64,000 nucleotides of DNA from Sciurus carolinensis (lineage: Eukaryota > Chordata > Mammalia > Rodentia > Sciuridae). The position numbers were made by a program, and so were the translations under genes. The stretch is from NCBI RefSeq assembly GCF_902686445.1, contig NC_062220.1, positions 89,094,143-89,158,142 on the forward strand, in the 5' to 3' direction. This document shows, piece by piece, positions 1 through 11,800 of this stretch. The number at the start of each line of letters is the position of its first letter. The stretch's first letter is position 1. Under the pieces are notes generated by a model. That model had not been told where the DNA came from. It worked only from the letters and a program-made list of their open reading frames with translations, and searched no databases.

Positions 1-290
1 CCTAGGTCAAGCAAACCCGCTGCGCTCCTCCTCTTCCTCCGGGCAAGTCCCCCAGTGTTCAGGAGCGCTCGCTCTGAGTTCAAACAGCTCACCACGCAGC
101 TCCTCCTCTGGCAACCACCTGTGGCTCTGATGCAGTCACTCCTAGACCAAGCGACCCGCCGGGCTTGTCCCCTTCCTCCGGGCAACCCCCCGGTGTTCAG
201 AAGCGGTCGTTCTGGGTCTAAACAGCTTGCCATGCAGCTCCTCCTCAGGCAGCTGCCTGGAGCCCCAGTGGTTGCTCGAGTGCAAGCGCT
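1..290 (-). repeat. two tandem ~140-bp monomer-like units in the L1 5'UTR
   Basis: Unit one starts at 1 and unit two at 141. Shared landmarks in the same order are cctag.ccaagc, cttcctccgggcaa, gtgttcag.agc, aaacagct and atgcagctcctcctc-like blocks. Divergence is perhaps 20 percent by eye. Further copies may lie left of the window. Confidence 0.65.
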
Positions 291-556
291 GTGCTGAGCC
301 GCCTCCTCTACGATGATCCCAGTTGTCCGTGTTTACCGCTCCAGCGGGGGGAGGGGCGTCTCGCCGGGCAACTCCACTTCACAAATTCCCTGCGTTCCGG
401 GGCTACCGCCCCATCCGGGACGCCTCCCCAACGGGAGAGACTCACCCGGCGGCTTTGAGTTGGTCCCAAGTCTCTCACTATCTCCTCTTTTGAATCTTGC
501 GTCCTGGAGCAACGTGAAATGCAGCCGCCCTCTAGTCTGCCATCTTGGCCCCCCCC
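1..556 (-). mobile_element. L1 5'UTR, start of element at about 556, runs off the left edge
   Basis: Read on the minus strand, the segment begins near 556 with a G run followed by ccaagatggcagactagagg, the usual start of this L1 family's 5'UTR (a very similar start occurs at 12370 on the plus strand). It is GC- and CpG-rich, as expected for an L1 internal promoter. The part at 1-290 contains two related units of about 140 bp (starting at 1 and 141 on the plus strand, both cctag..caagc), so it looks monomer-like. No coding role is expected. The rest of the element lies outside the window. Confidence 0.8.
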
Positions 557-1600
557 AATTTCATTGATTTTAGCTCTGATTTTAATTATTTCCTGTCTTC
601 TACTATTTTTGGTGTTGATCTGTTCTTCTTTTTCTAGTGTTTTGAGATGTATCGTTAGGTTATTTAGTTGTTGACTTTTCATTTTTTTTTTAATGTATGG
701 GCTCAATGCAATGAACTTTCCTCTTAGTACTGCTTTCATAGTGTCCCAGAGATTTTGATATGTTGTGTCATTGTTCTCATTTACCTCTAAGAATTTTTTA
801 ATTTCTTCCCTGATGTCTTCTGTTATCATTGCATCATTCAATAGCATATTGTTTAGTCTCCAGGTGTAGGAGTAGTTTTTGTTTTTATTTTATTGTTCAC
901 TTCTAATTGCATTCCATTATGGTCTGAGAGGATACAGGGTAGGATCTCTATTTTTTTGTATTTATTAATGGCTTCTTTGTGACATAGCATATAGTCTATT
1001 TTGGAGAAGGATCCATGAGCTGCTGAGAAGAAAGTATATTTGCTCGATTATAGATGAAATACTCTGTAAATGTCCATTAAGTCTATATCATTGATTGTAG
1101 TAGTTCTATAGTTTCTTTGTTCAGTTTTTGTTTGGAGGATCTATCCAGTGGTGAGCACAGTGTGTCAAAGCCCCCCACTATTAATGTGTTTTGGTCTGTT
1201 TGATTCTTAAAATTGAGAAAGATTTGTTTGATATACATAGATGCTCCATAGTTTGGGCATAAATATTTTAAATTGTTTTATCTTGCTGTTTTATGCTTCC
1301 CTTAAGCAGTATGAAATGTCCTTCTTCATCCCTTCTGACTAACATAGGTTTGAAGTCCACTTTATCTGATATGAGGATGGAGACCCCTGCTTTTTTACTG
1401 AGTCCATGTGCATGGTATGTTTTTCCACATCCTTTCACCTTTAGTCTGTGGATGTCTTTTTCTATGAGATGAGTCTCTTAAAGGCACCATATTTTTGGTC
1501 CTTCTTTTTAATTGAATCTGCCAGTCTATGTCTTTTGATTATTGAATTTAGACCATTGACATTCAGGGTTATTATTGTGATATGATTTGTATTCCTGGTC
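557..1600 (-). pseudogene. L1 ORF2 5' part (endonuclease region), broken
   Basis: Minus-strand sequence corresponds to the apurinic-type endonuclease half of L1 ORF2. It aligns by eye with the plus-strand copy at 14940-15930 and the minus-strand copy at 40560-41500. No long frame survives, and the sequence ends where another L1 5'UTR starts. Confidence 0.8.
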
Positions 1601-1659
1601 ATTTGGGCTTATTTTTGGTTTTTAACTTGACTTGGTTTCTCATTTGATTGGTTTTTCCT

Positions 1660-2675
1660 TTAGGGTAGTTCCTCCCTTTGCTGACTTGTATTGTTGCTTT
1701 TCACTTCCCCCTCATGGAATATTTTGCTGAGAATGTTCTGTAGGGCAGGCTTTCTATTTGTAAATTCTTTTAACATTTGTTTATCGAGGAAAGATTTTAT
1801 TTCATCATCAAATTTGAAGGTTAGTTTTGCTGGGTATAGGATTCTTGGTTGGCATCCATGTTCTTTCAGAGCTTGAAATATACTGTTCCTGGCCCTTCTT
1901 GCTTTTAGAATCTGGGCTGAGAAATCTGCTGATATCCGTATTGGTTTCCCTTTATATGTAATCTGATGCTTTTCTCGCACAGCCTTTAAAAGCCTATCTT
2001 TATTTTGTATGTGAGGTATTTTCATTATAATGTGTCTTGGAGTGGATATGTTGTAATTTTGTGCACCTGGTGTTCTGTAAGTCTCTTGTATTTGATTTTC
2101 CATTTCATTTTTCAGGTTTGGGAAATTTTCTGATATGATTTCATTGAACAGGTTGTTCATACCTTTGGTTTGTATCCCTGTTACTTCCTCAATTCCAATA
2201 ATTCTTAAATTTGGTCTTTTCATGATATCCCATAATTCTTGGAGGTTCCATTCATGACTTCTTAACATCTTCTCAGTTTGCTCAACTTTAAGATTAAATA
2301 TTTTGTCTTCAGTGTCTGAGATTCTGTCTTCCATGAGATCTATTCTGTTAGTGATGCTTTCTATTGAGTTTTTAATTTGATTTATCATTTCTTTCACTTC
2401 AAGTATTTATGTTTGTTTGTTTGTTTGTTTTCAGAATCTCTATCTCTTCATTGAAGTGTTCTTTTGCTTCCTGCATTTGCTTTTTTAACTTGTTTACTGA
2501 AATGGTCATGCATTGCCTGCATTTGCTCTCTTATCTCATCTTTTGCTTCATAGATCATTTTAAATATGCAGATTCTAAACTCTTTTTCTGTCATTTCTAC
2601 TGCCATGCTGTCATTGGATTCTATCACAATAGCATCTTGGTTTGTTAGGGACAATTTCTTCCCCTGTTTTTTCAT
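1660..2675 (-). pseudogene. L1 ORF1 remnant (RNA-binding coiled-coil protein)
   Basis: Two frames together cover most of ORF1: 2675-2448 (75 codons, begins MKKQGKKLSLTNQD) and 2397-1660 (245 codons). They are separated by a stop and by an AAAC-rich tract at about 2408-2441. The second part carries the typical L1 ORF1p RNA-recognition and C-terminal regions (for example the NLRIIGIEE and PRHIIMK segments). ORF1p is the trimeric nucleic-acid chaperone of the L1 RNP. This copy is split and so not functional as it stands. Confidence 0.85.
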
Positions 2676-3226
2676 ATTGTTTTTATATATTCCCCTCTAG
2701 CAGTGAAGGTCAGAGATACTGAAGTTCCCTGCCTGCAGGCTTATTATGACCCTGCAATTTTCCACTACCTCTCCTTTGAAGGGGAGATTAATACCAGTAG
2801 CACCCAATACAGAGAAAATGCAACCCTGAACCAGACAACCCCTATAAAGACTTTAATATTATTGTGATGAAAAGGATCAGTTTGATTACTATTTACAGTA
2901 TTTCTAGTTATGAACAAGAGGATGGGGAAAGGGTGTAGGATGTAAGTGAGTAAATATAGGTACCTGTCAAAGGGCCTCCAGTCTCCTGTATGTGTCTCAG
3001 GAAGGGAGCCACCCTTCCAATGATGATGACCATGCCCTCAGGAATAATTCAAAATGCCTATACCAGCCTCCAAAGTAGCTGGGGAGCCCCAGCGAGGTTG
3101 TGCTGAGTCAGCATGGAGGTAGGCATAGTGTCCCTCAGCAGTAGGGGGGTAGGTGTACAGGCTCAGCTACTGGCCTCTGTCCTAGTGTGGGGGTGCAGGT
3201 TCAGTGATGGTGTCCAACCTCAGTTC

Positions 3227-4476
3227 AAGATTTTCTATTTTGTTTGAGTATAGATTTTCAAAATAGTTTCTAATTATGTTTCATATTTCAATAGTGTCTG
3301 TCGTGATATTTCCTTTTTCATCATGAATTTTAGTAATTGAGTTTTTCTCTCTCCTCTTTGTTACTGTAGTTAAGGGTTTATCAATTTTGTTTATTTTTTT
3401 CAAATAACCAACCTTTTGTTTTGCCAATTTTTGAATTGTTCTTTTGTTTCAATTTCATTGATTTTTAGCTCTGATTTTAATTATTTCTGGTCTTCTACTA
3501 TTTTTGGTGTTGATCTGTTCTTCTTTTTCTAGGACTTTGAACTGTATGTTAGGTCTTTCATTTGTTGACTTTTTTTTTCTTTAATTGAATGCACTCCATG
3601 CAATGAATTTTCCTCTTAGTACTGCTTTCATAGCATCCCAGAAATTTTGATAATTTGTATCATTGTTCTCATTTACCTCTAAGAATTTTTTTATCTCAGT
3701 CCAATGTCTTCTGTTATCCATGCATTATTTAACAGCATATTATTTTGTCTCCAGGTGTTGGAGAGTTTCTGTTTTTTATTTTATCATTGATTTCTTATTT
3801 CATCCCATTATGATCTGATACAATACAAGGTAGTATCTCGAGGAAAGAAAACTTCAGACCAATATCCCTAATGAACATAGATGCAAAAATCCTTAACAAA
3901 ATTTTAGCAAATCACATACAAAAACATATTAAAAAGATAGTGCACCATGATCAAGTGGGTTTCATCCCAGGGATGCAAGGTTGGTTCAACATCCAGAATC
4001 AGTAATGTAATTCACCACATCAACATACTTAAAGGTAAGAATCATATGATTATTTCAATAGATGCAGAAAAATCATTTGATAAAATACAGCACCCCTTCA
4101 TGATCAAAACACTAGAAAAAACAGGGATGATAGGACCATACCTCAACATTATGAAGGTTATCTATGTTAAGCCCATGGCCAATATCATTCTAAATGGAGA
4201 AAAACTGAAAACATTCCCACTAAAAACTGGAACAAGACAGGGATGCCCTCTTTCACCACATATATTCAACATTGTCCTAGAAACTCTAGCTAGAGCAATT
4301 AGCGAAACCAAAGAAATTAAAGGGATACAACTAGGAAAAGAACTCAAACTATCACTATTTGCCAATGATATGATTCTATATTTAGAGGAGTCGAAATATT
4401 CCATCAGGGCTGGGGAGATAGCTCAGTCAGTAGAGTGCATGCCTTGCACAAGGCCCTGGGTTCAATCCCCAGCACC

Positions 4477-4512
<36 letters not shown>

Positions 4513-6428
4513 ACCAGAAAATTTCAAGAACTCATAAATTAATTCAGTAAAGTAGCAAGATATAAAATCAGTGCTCATAAATCTAATGCATTTTTATTTA
4601 TAAGTGGTGAATTCTCTGAAAGAGAAATTAGGAAAACTACCACATTAACAATAGTCTCAAAAAAAAAAAATAAGATACTTGGGAATCAATCTAACAAAAG
4701 AGGTGAAAGACCTCTACAATGAGAACTACAGAATACAAAAGAAAGAAATTAAATAAAACCTTAGAAGATGGAAAGATCTCCCATGTTCTTGGATAGGCAG
4801 AATTAATATTGTCAAAATGGCCATACTACCAAAAGCACTAAACAAATTCAATTCAATTCCAATTAAAATACCAATGGCATACCTCATAGAAATAGAGAAA
4901 GCAATCATGAAATTCATTTGGAAGAATAAGAGACCCAGAATAGCTAAAGCAATTCTTAGCAGGAAGAATGAAGCAGGGGGTATCACAATACCAGAACTCC
5001 AACTATATTACAGAGCAATAGTAACAAAAACAGCATGATATTGGCACCAAAATAGACAAGTAGACCAAAGGTACAGAATAGCAGACACAGAAGCAAATCC
5101 ACATAAATACTGTTATCTCATACTAGATAAAGGTGCCAAAAACATACAATGGAGAAAAGACAGCCTCTTCAAAAAATGCTGCTGGGAAAACTGAAAATCC
5201 ATTTTTAATGAAATGAAATTAGACCCCTATCACTGACTCTGCACAAAACTTAACTCAAAATGGATCAAGGACCTTGGAATTAGACCAGACACCTCACCTT
5301 ATAGAAGAAAAATTGATCCAAGTCTTCATCATGTTGGATTAGGATCAGACTTCCTTAACAGGACTCCCAAAGCACAAGAAATAAAAGCAGGAATCAATAA
5401 CTGGGATAGAATCAAACTAAAAAGCTTTCTCTCAGCAAAGGAACCTATAAGCAATGTGAAAAGAGAGCCTACAGAGTGGGAGAAAATTTTTGCCATACAT
5501 AATTCAGATAGAGCACTAATCTCCAGAATCTATAAAGTACTCAAAAAACTTTACACCAAGAATACAAATAACCCAATCAACAAACGGGCTAAGGAAATGA
5601 ACGGACACTTCACAGAAGATCTACAAGCAATCAACAAATACATGAAAAAATGTTCAACATCTCTAGTAATAAGAGAAATGTAAATCAAAACTGCCCTAAA
5701 ATTCCATCTCACCCAAATTAGAATGGTGAATATCAAGAATGTAGGCAACAAGAGGTATTGGGGATGTGGTGAAAAAGGTACACTCATACATTGCTGGTGG
5801 GGTTGCAAATTGGTGCAGTCACTTTGGAAAGCAGTATGGAGATTCCTTAGAAAACTTGGAATGGAACCACCATTTGACCCAGCTATCCCACTCCTCGGCC
5901 TATACCCCAAAGGTCTTAAAATCAGCATACTACAGGGATACAGCCACATCAATGTTTATAGCAGCTCAAGTCACAATAGCCAGATTGTGGAATCAACCTA
6001 GATGTCCTTCAATAGATGAATGGATAAAGAAACTGTGGTATATATACATCATGGAATATTATTCAGTCATAAAGAAGAATAAAATTATGGCATTTGCAGG
6101 TAAATGGATGGAGTTGGAGAATATCATGATAACTGAAATAAACCAATCCCAAAAAACAAAGGCCGAATGATTTCTCTGATAATTGGATGATGATACATAA
6201 CGGGTGTAGTGGGGAGGCAAGAATGGAAGAAGGATGAATAGTATAGAGGAAAATGAGGGGTGGGGAGGGGGTGGGTGAAGGAAAAATAATAGAATGAGAC
6301 AAACATCATTACCCTATGTATATGTATCATTACGTAAATGGTATGACTCCACTTGGTGTACAACCAGAGAAATGAAAGTTGCAACCCATTTGTGCACACT
6401 GAATCAAAAATAAAAATAAAAAAATAAA
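3227..6428 (+). mobile_element. L1 with inverted 5' part (twin-priming structure)
   Basis: 3227-3838 is minus-strand ORF2 sequence (end of endonuclease to the linker before RT). From 3839 to 6428 the same ORF2 reads on the plus strand, from the RT region to the 3'UTR and an A-rich tail (about 6400-6428). About 300 bp of ORF2 are missing between the two parts. Inversion of the 5' end is the signature of twin priming during L1 insertion. An ID SINE sits inside at 4408-4509. Plus-strand ORF2 fragments include 3947-4537 (RT; the usual F-A/V-D-D catalytic motif reads FAND here), 4817-5038, 5456-5683 and 5766-6170. All are broken. Confidence 0.85.
4408..4509 (+). mobile_element. ID-type SINE inserted in L1 ORF2
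   Basis: The body starts ggctggggagatagctcag and contains the tRNA-like B box region (ggttcaatccccagcacc), followed by an A tail from 4479 to 4509. The flanks tccatcag (4400-4407) and tccaccag (4510-4517) are an 8-bp target duplication with one mismatch. Tail length and good match to the ID consensus suggest a fairly young copy. It postdates the host L1. Confidence 0.92.
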
Positions 6429-6524
6429 GTTCACAGGCTTAGAGAAGTGCTTACAGCATAGAAGTTTTCAAATGTGTGGGACTTTGATGTTTATCATTAC
6501 AGGGACCCTTGGTTCACTGTGGCA
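6429..6524. other. short non-L1 island related to sequence upstream of the kinase gene
   Basis: The block agaagtgctta.agcatag ... gtg.gggactttgatgttta at 6440-6495 has a clear relative at 21455-21505, just upstream of the kinase promoter. Whether it is an unnamed old repeat or a segmental copy cannot be decided here. Confidence 0.5.
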
Positions 6525-6858
6525 CTGTGGTTGGAGAATATAATGCTAAGTGAAATAAGCCACTCCCCCAAAACCAAAGGCCAAATATTTTCTCTAAGTG
6601 AATTCTGATACATAACAGGGGAGGGGAGAAGTAAGAGAAAATGGAGGAACTATGGATTATGTAGAGGGAAATGAGGGGAGGAAAGATGGTGGAATGAGAC
6701 GTCATTACCCTATGTACATGTGTGATCTCACAAATGGTGTGACTCTGCATCATGTACAACCAAAGAAATGAAAAGGTGTACTCCATTTGTGTGCAATGAA
6801 TCAAAATGCATTCTGCTGTCATGTATAACTAAAAAGATCAAATGATAAAAAAAGAAAA
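6525..6858 (+). mobile_element. L1 3' end fragment
   Basis: It contains the terminal ORF2 codons and 3'UTR landmarks of the local L1 family (ggagaatataatgctaagtgaaataagcca, cattaccctatgtaca, gtatgactc-like, catgtacaacca). It ends in an A-rich stretch near 6850. It is more diverged than the neighbouring L1, so probably an older insertion. Confidence 0.8.
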
Positions 6859-6875
6859 CTGTTTATCACCAATTG

Positions 6876-7248
6876 CTGTATCTAAATGCCAGGGTCATCC
6901 CTAAAAATCACAGGTTAAAATACTAATCCTAAAGCCATGGTATCAGGAGATAGGACCTTTTAGGAGATGATTATGTCCTTTTAGGAGATGATTATGTCAT
7001 GAAAACAGAGCTCTCAAAAATAGGAAGAGTATCCTTATAAAATAGGCCAAGGGAACTCTTTCATCCCTTTCACTATAAGGATATAGCAAGAAGCTGCCAT
7101 CCTTGAGAAAGTGAGCCTTTGCTAAACACCAAACATGCCCACAGTGTGACCTTGAACTTCCCTCTGTAACTATGAGAAGTAGATTTCTTATGCTATGAAC
7201 TACCTAATTTATGGTGTTTTGTTATAGAAGTGTAAATGGACTAAGACA
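6876..7248 (+). mobile_element. MLT1A/B-like LTR (ERVL-MaLR)
   Basis: Landmarks of MLT1 LTRs occur in order: aaaatactaatcc, ggagataggacctttt, gattatgtcatga, ccttataaaa, cacagtgtgaccttgaacttcc, the AATAAA-like zone and a final gttatagaagtgtaaatggactaagaca. It includes a small internal tandem duplication of about 21 bp (6956-6997). Old solo LTR, moderately diverged. Confidence 0.75.
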
Positions 7249-7397
7249 CTAATCATTAGGAAATGCAAATCAAAACCATAATAATATACTCCCTCATGCC
7301 CATTAGGATGATTACCATTTTAAAAAAATGACAAGTGTTGGAAAGGATACGAGAAATCAGAGCCCTTGTGCACTGTTTGTGGGAATGTAAAATGACT
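7249..7397 (+). mobile_element. old L1 ORF2 fragment
   Basis: The order aggaaatgcaaatcaaaacc ... attaggatg ... acaagtgttggaaaggat ... cccttgtgcactgt.tgtgggaatgtaaaatg is the conserved 3' part of ancient mammalian L1 ORF2. It is much more diverged than the local young L1 copies. Confidence 0.75.
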
Positions 7398-7942
7398 CTA
7401 AAACTCTTACATGCCTCCCATCAAGGGGTGAGGTTTATGTCTCCTGCCTGGAGACCTGGGTAGACTGGTAACTACTTCAAACAATAAAATATGATGGTGG
7501 CCATACAATGTAACCACCAAGCCTGGGTGAAAATAGGCACGAGGCTTCTGTCTTGCCCACCGGAACCCTTGTGCTGGAGCCACAAGCTGTCAAGTTATAT
7601 GTCAACTATCCGAGGCTTCCACGTTTGGGAGAAGCACAGCTTCATGGAGGGGACACCTGTATGCACTCCAGCTGATAGTCCTGTGATCTCAGTGTGCAAG
7701 ACGTCTCAGCCCAGGTGCCAGACTTGTGAACGGGGACTCCCAGTGACTCCAGACCTCAGCCATCAGTCCTGCTCATGTCTTTCAGTCTCCCTAGATGAGA
7801 TACCAGAGAACGTGAAGCACAGGCAAGCCATTCCCCTGTACTCTGTCCTAATTTCTGACTCAATAGAAACCATAACCATAATTCAATTGATATTTTCACT
7901 ACTAAGTTTTGAGGTATTTTGTAATTCAGCAATAGTATCCAA
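7398..7942 (+). mobile_element. MLT1C/D-like LTR (ERVL-MaLR)
   Basis: It begins with the block actcttacatgcctcccatcaa, continues with agacctggg..agactggtaactacttc.aacaataaaatatg, and ends with actaagttttgaggtattttgtaattcagcaatag, all landmarks of MLT1C/D LTRs. A frame of 179 codons at 7491-8030 crosses it and is judged accidental. A partial relative lies at 28700-28966. Confidence 0.65.
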
Positions 7943-8435
7943 AATAGATTTTGATGATAGTGGAAGCCCCTTCCACTTCCATGCTGGAAAAGCTAATGTC
8001 CTTGAGGAAAAGCAGATCTGTTTTTTCTAGTTCATGCCAAATGATTGTTTGGTTTTTTAAAGGACTAATGCTTAGCAGTGTAACATATAAGGTGGCAGGT
8101 TTTATGCAGAATGCACTGCAGTTTGGTTCTCGGCACAAAAAAGAAAAATATGTGAAACAATGTGTATATTTTTTCTAACATGAGAAAACAGTATTCCTTG
8201 TACAGTATTAAGTGAGATAGGTTAAATGAATGGACATTTTTAGACACAAATATTTTGGTATATGAAAATAATGTATTTATATGCTATAAGACAACAGAAA
8301 TATATAGTTACAATTTATGATATGTACCAGGTACTGCTCTAGACACTTTATATCCTCCTATCCATACATACATACATACATAAATACATACATACATCCT
8401 GCCAACCAAAGGAGACAGGGGAAAAGTCAGACAGG
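7943..8435. other. unique or unrecognised sequence with a CATA microsatellite
   Basis: No gene or clear repeat seen, except a (CATA)n simple repeat at 8363-8396. It lies between the MLT1 LTR and the retroviral 5' LTR. Confidence 0.4.
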
Positions 8436-8794
8436 TGATTGTCAAAGGAAAATAAAGTAGATAGAACTTCCCCATCAACCAGTTGCTAACATCTCTAGAG
8501 GAGGGGAGGAGTCGCACTTTTCAACACATGCCATCAGTCCCTCAATGAATCTTTTCCTGCCGTTTGGTCATGTAGGCTTGAGGAGAAAGAAAACCTAAAA
8601 TTTATAAAGGGGCAAGACACACTCATACCTGAGTCTCCTCCTTTCCAGAGGAATCTCTCTCTTTCTTCCTCTCTCTCTCTGTTCTGTCTCTTAAATAAAA
8701 ATTAGTTTTTACTCTTGCCTCAGCATTTCTCGAGTGTTTAATCTGCAACAAAGGGGGAATGAGAACCCGATCCTGATCTTCAAGACAGTTATCA
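8436..8794 (+). repeat. 5' LTR of the pol-less ERV
   Basis: It aligns by eye with 20821-21221 and 30630-31036. Shared parts are tagatag.acttcccc, ctaacatctct, cctgc..tttggtca, a pyrimidine-rich (CT) tract, an AATAAA-type signal at about 8693, tactcttgcctcagcatttct.gagtgtttaatct and ggggaatgag.accc.atcctgat. It ends in CA directly before the primer-binding site. The 5' boundary is uncertain by some 30 bp. Confidence 0.7.
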
Positions 8795-8796
8795 GC

Positions 8797-8814
8797 TGGG
8801 GGCTCTGCCAGGAT
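8797..8814 (+). other. retroviral primer-binding site, tRNA-Pro type
   Basis: The 18 bases tgggggctctgccaggat match the common tRNA-Pro primer site of gammaretroviruses/ERV1 at 15 of 18 positions. They lie 2 bp after the LTR end, which fixes the orientation of the provirus. Confidence 0.72.
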
Positions 8815-11800
8815 GGTCACTGAGGTACACTCCTTCACACCTCACATCTTTCCCAGGTGCACCTTCTGGTCTCTTTCTTTCTTCCTGGAGGACAATAATG
8901 GGCACCTGTCACCTGATTAAATGCAGGTGATGCAAGCCGCCATTCTACAAGACTCAGGTGAGAGGAGCCCAGGTGGCTCCTAATCACCTGTCCTGTGGAC
9001 CAGACATGTTGAGTTCTTCCAAAGCTATTTCCCACTGTCCTATCCAGGCATGGAGCATGTCAGGCATCAGTGGACAGCATCTCTAATCCCAGTTTGAGAT
9101 GCCCAGAGAGATGAACAAATTTTGAAACAACTTTGAGATTCTGGCCAGGATGACTGCCCAGAGGTTTTTTCCCAACCTCCTCTCCTCTCAGTCCTGATAG
9201 GGTATCTTAGGGTGACTGGTTGATCAAGCGGTGCTGTGTGACCACCCCAGTAACATACACCACCATACGAGTTGAATTGCACTCTCCCATGCTCACTCCT
9301 CCCAAGCACTCTCCTCCTCTCCCCGTCAGACTCTAGCCCGTCAGACTCTTGCCAATCAGACTCTAGTCAGTCAAACTCTAACCACTGAGAGAGGGACATT
9401 TTTACATAGCATAGTTCATAAGGAAATGCTTAGGTTCCCTTTGTTTACATATTAGGTCCCCAGAATTCTGTAGGGGTTCTCTCCATTGTTGTTTCTGTGC
9501 TTGCTGAGTTTCTTTGGTTGCAAAAAGGGAGGCACTTTCAATTCACTCCTCCAAGAAAAGGACATTAAACATCCAACAATCACTAGATCTCCTTATCCTC
9601 TGGAGATTCCTTTAGCCTACAGGGCAGAGGAATATACTCCACCACAGTTCATTTTTGTTTTGTCATGGGTTATCACATTTGGAAGTTTAATAGTGGCAGG
9701 AGGAGATCAGTCATGCTGCTGAGTCTGATTCCACCAGGGTCTTTGTCATGCAGCCAACAGGGACACTTGTTCATTCTTGCCAGTGAGGCAGCACTAAATC
9801 CGGCAGAACCAAATAGCGAGAGATGGGTTTGTTGGCTGTCAGAAGCTCATCTAGGGAGACATTCCTAAGGAAATGGACTCAGATGGGAGCTTCATTCTCA
9901 ACAGTTATACCTGATTCACCACTAACCTGAATACTGAAAAAATTGGACTAAGTTCAATTCACAGATGCTCAAAACTGAGCCTTATATTCCTCTGCTGCCA
10001 AGCTTGGGAAGTGACCTAATCACAGTTGGAAAAAGAAGATGTCTTATAATTTTCTACATCCAAACCTGGCCTCATTACCAACTAGGGGAATGGAAAATGA
10101 TCTACAGGGGAAACATAAACTACAGCATCACACCTTAAGAGACTGATTTTACAAAAGAAAAAATGGTTAAAATACCCTCTGTGTGAGGTTTTGCCTCTGG
10201 AGCTCAAAATAGTAGTTTCCCTTACTTGTTAGCCTTCTGCCAGATCCCTGTCTTTCCAAGGCATGCATCTGAAATGTAAGCAACAGAGGCGATTATCCAA
10301 AATGAGTTTCAGACTAAAGGAAAAAGATGTCCCTTTTAAATTCAAGCTGCTGTGAGACCTAAATTGCTGGCTATGTTATGCTCTTGCACTCCATCACTGG
10401 CTTTCTTAATAAGTTCCTCCCTGCAGCACAGAGAGAAAAAATAAAATGATCTCATAATACAAGTCTTTTTTACCTTGAGAATCTTTACCTGAGGATTTCA
10501 GGACTCTCATATTCTTTAAATATCTGGACTGACTCTACTCTGTCCCAGAAGTGCACTCGATCTGATAAAGATGTTCTGCATCCTCCTTTAGTAGAGTGAC
10601 TATAGCCTTGTCCCTTGTTTTAGAACTCCTGTTGTTGTTGTTGTTTTTAATTCTCTATATTTTAGAGTTCGTGGTTTTACAGTGAATTCATATTGATCCT
10701 CTCAAGCTCAAAAACAGTAGCTTACCTTACTTGTTAAATGGATATATTTTTCTGATCAGTCTTAATTTTATCTAACTATGAAGGTTTTTACACTCTTTGT
10801 CCAGAGGATGATTTTTCAAGGTCAGTTCTCAAATACATTGGAAAAATCTTACAAAATCCTAACAGGACATGGACATGGTGATGTTGGGAATAAATCCGAT
10901 AGCCATCAAGGACAAGTGGTCACCTGAACTTTTATTTCAGTGTCTACCATGGTTGTCAGACTTTAAACCTAACATTTCCAACTGTACCGTCCTGCCCTAT
11001 ATTTAAGTCATCATGTAAAAGTCTAATAGGCTCTATTTGAATTTCTAACAGGTTAAATCTAATAAACCTGGCTCTAATAAATATCTGTAGTGTTGTTTCC
11101 TACCTGTAGAACTATAAGATCTTTGTTTTGTTTCCTGTTTTATGTATATGTGCATATCTGTGTATTGTATTGTGTCTACATATGTGCTGTGTTCTTATAT
11201 CATGTACATGGTATTGAAATTGACATATAGATAAATGAGCACTCCATAAATCAAAATTAAATGAGAAATGGACCCAATACCTTTTAAAGTTCATGTGATC
11301 TTTAAAAAAGTTGTATTTAAATTGGGTAAACAGATGAGAGTAAAGATGTCTTTAAAATTACTAACACACAATTTGTCTAGATGGTCAGACAATTAAAAGA
11401 GTGTTGGTTTCTATAAAATGGTTAGAATGTAATATCCATTGCCTCTAGGATTTTTCTTCAACAGGGAGGAGATGGTTAAGACTGTAAACTACACTTGTCT
11501 GATGTCTAGGCTTCTACAGTTAAAAATGAAGTAAGTCACATTTAATATCAATGGGATTAATCATAAATATGTTTGTTAGAGGAGACATCTGATCAATTAG
11601 CAGTGTTAAAATGGTAAAATATAAACTGCTAAATACCCAATCAAGTACTCTTAACTTCTAAAATTCCATAAGGTAATATATTTAAACATTAAATGTGTTT
11701 TCATAAATTGGTCAATGAAAAAGTTTAAGAATACTTTGTTTCTGTGTGCTCACTAAAAACAAGATTACTAAGAGTTAAGATGCAAACAGGTAAAGTTCCA

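Larger units (their letters stand above)
557..3226 (-). mobile_element. 5'-truncated L1 carrying 5'UTR, ORF1 and the start of ORF2, interrupted at 556
   Basis: On the minus strand the order is 5'UTR (3226-2690), ORF1 (2675-1660) and the endonuclease part of ORF2 (about 1600-557). The 5'UTR matches the plus-strand copy at 62800-63437. ORF2 stops abruptly at 556, where the 5' end of another minus-strand L1 begins, so the second L1 probably inserted into this one. ORF2 reading frames are broken, so this copy cannot be autonomous. Confidence 0.85.

Noticed and set aside
308..847. 179-codon minus-strand frame
   Set aside because: It spans the junction of L1 ORF2 and another L1's 5'UTR, so it is a chimera, not a gene.
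4408..4480. Possible tRNA gene
   Set aside because: It is tRNA-like only because it is an ID SINE. An A tail and target duplication are present, and no cloverleaf with anticodon arm is convincing.
7491..8030. 179-codon plus-strand frame
   Set aside because: It lies mostly within an MLT1-type LTR. No motif.
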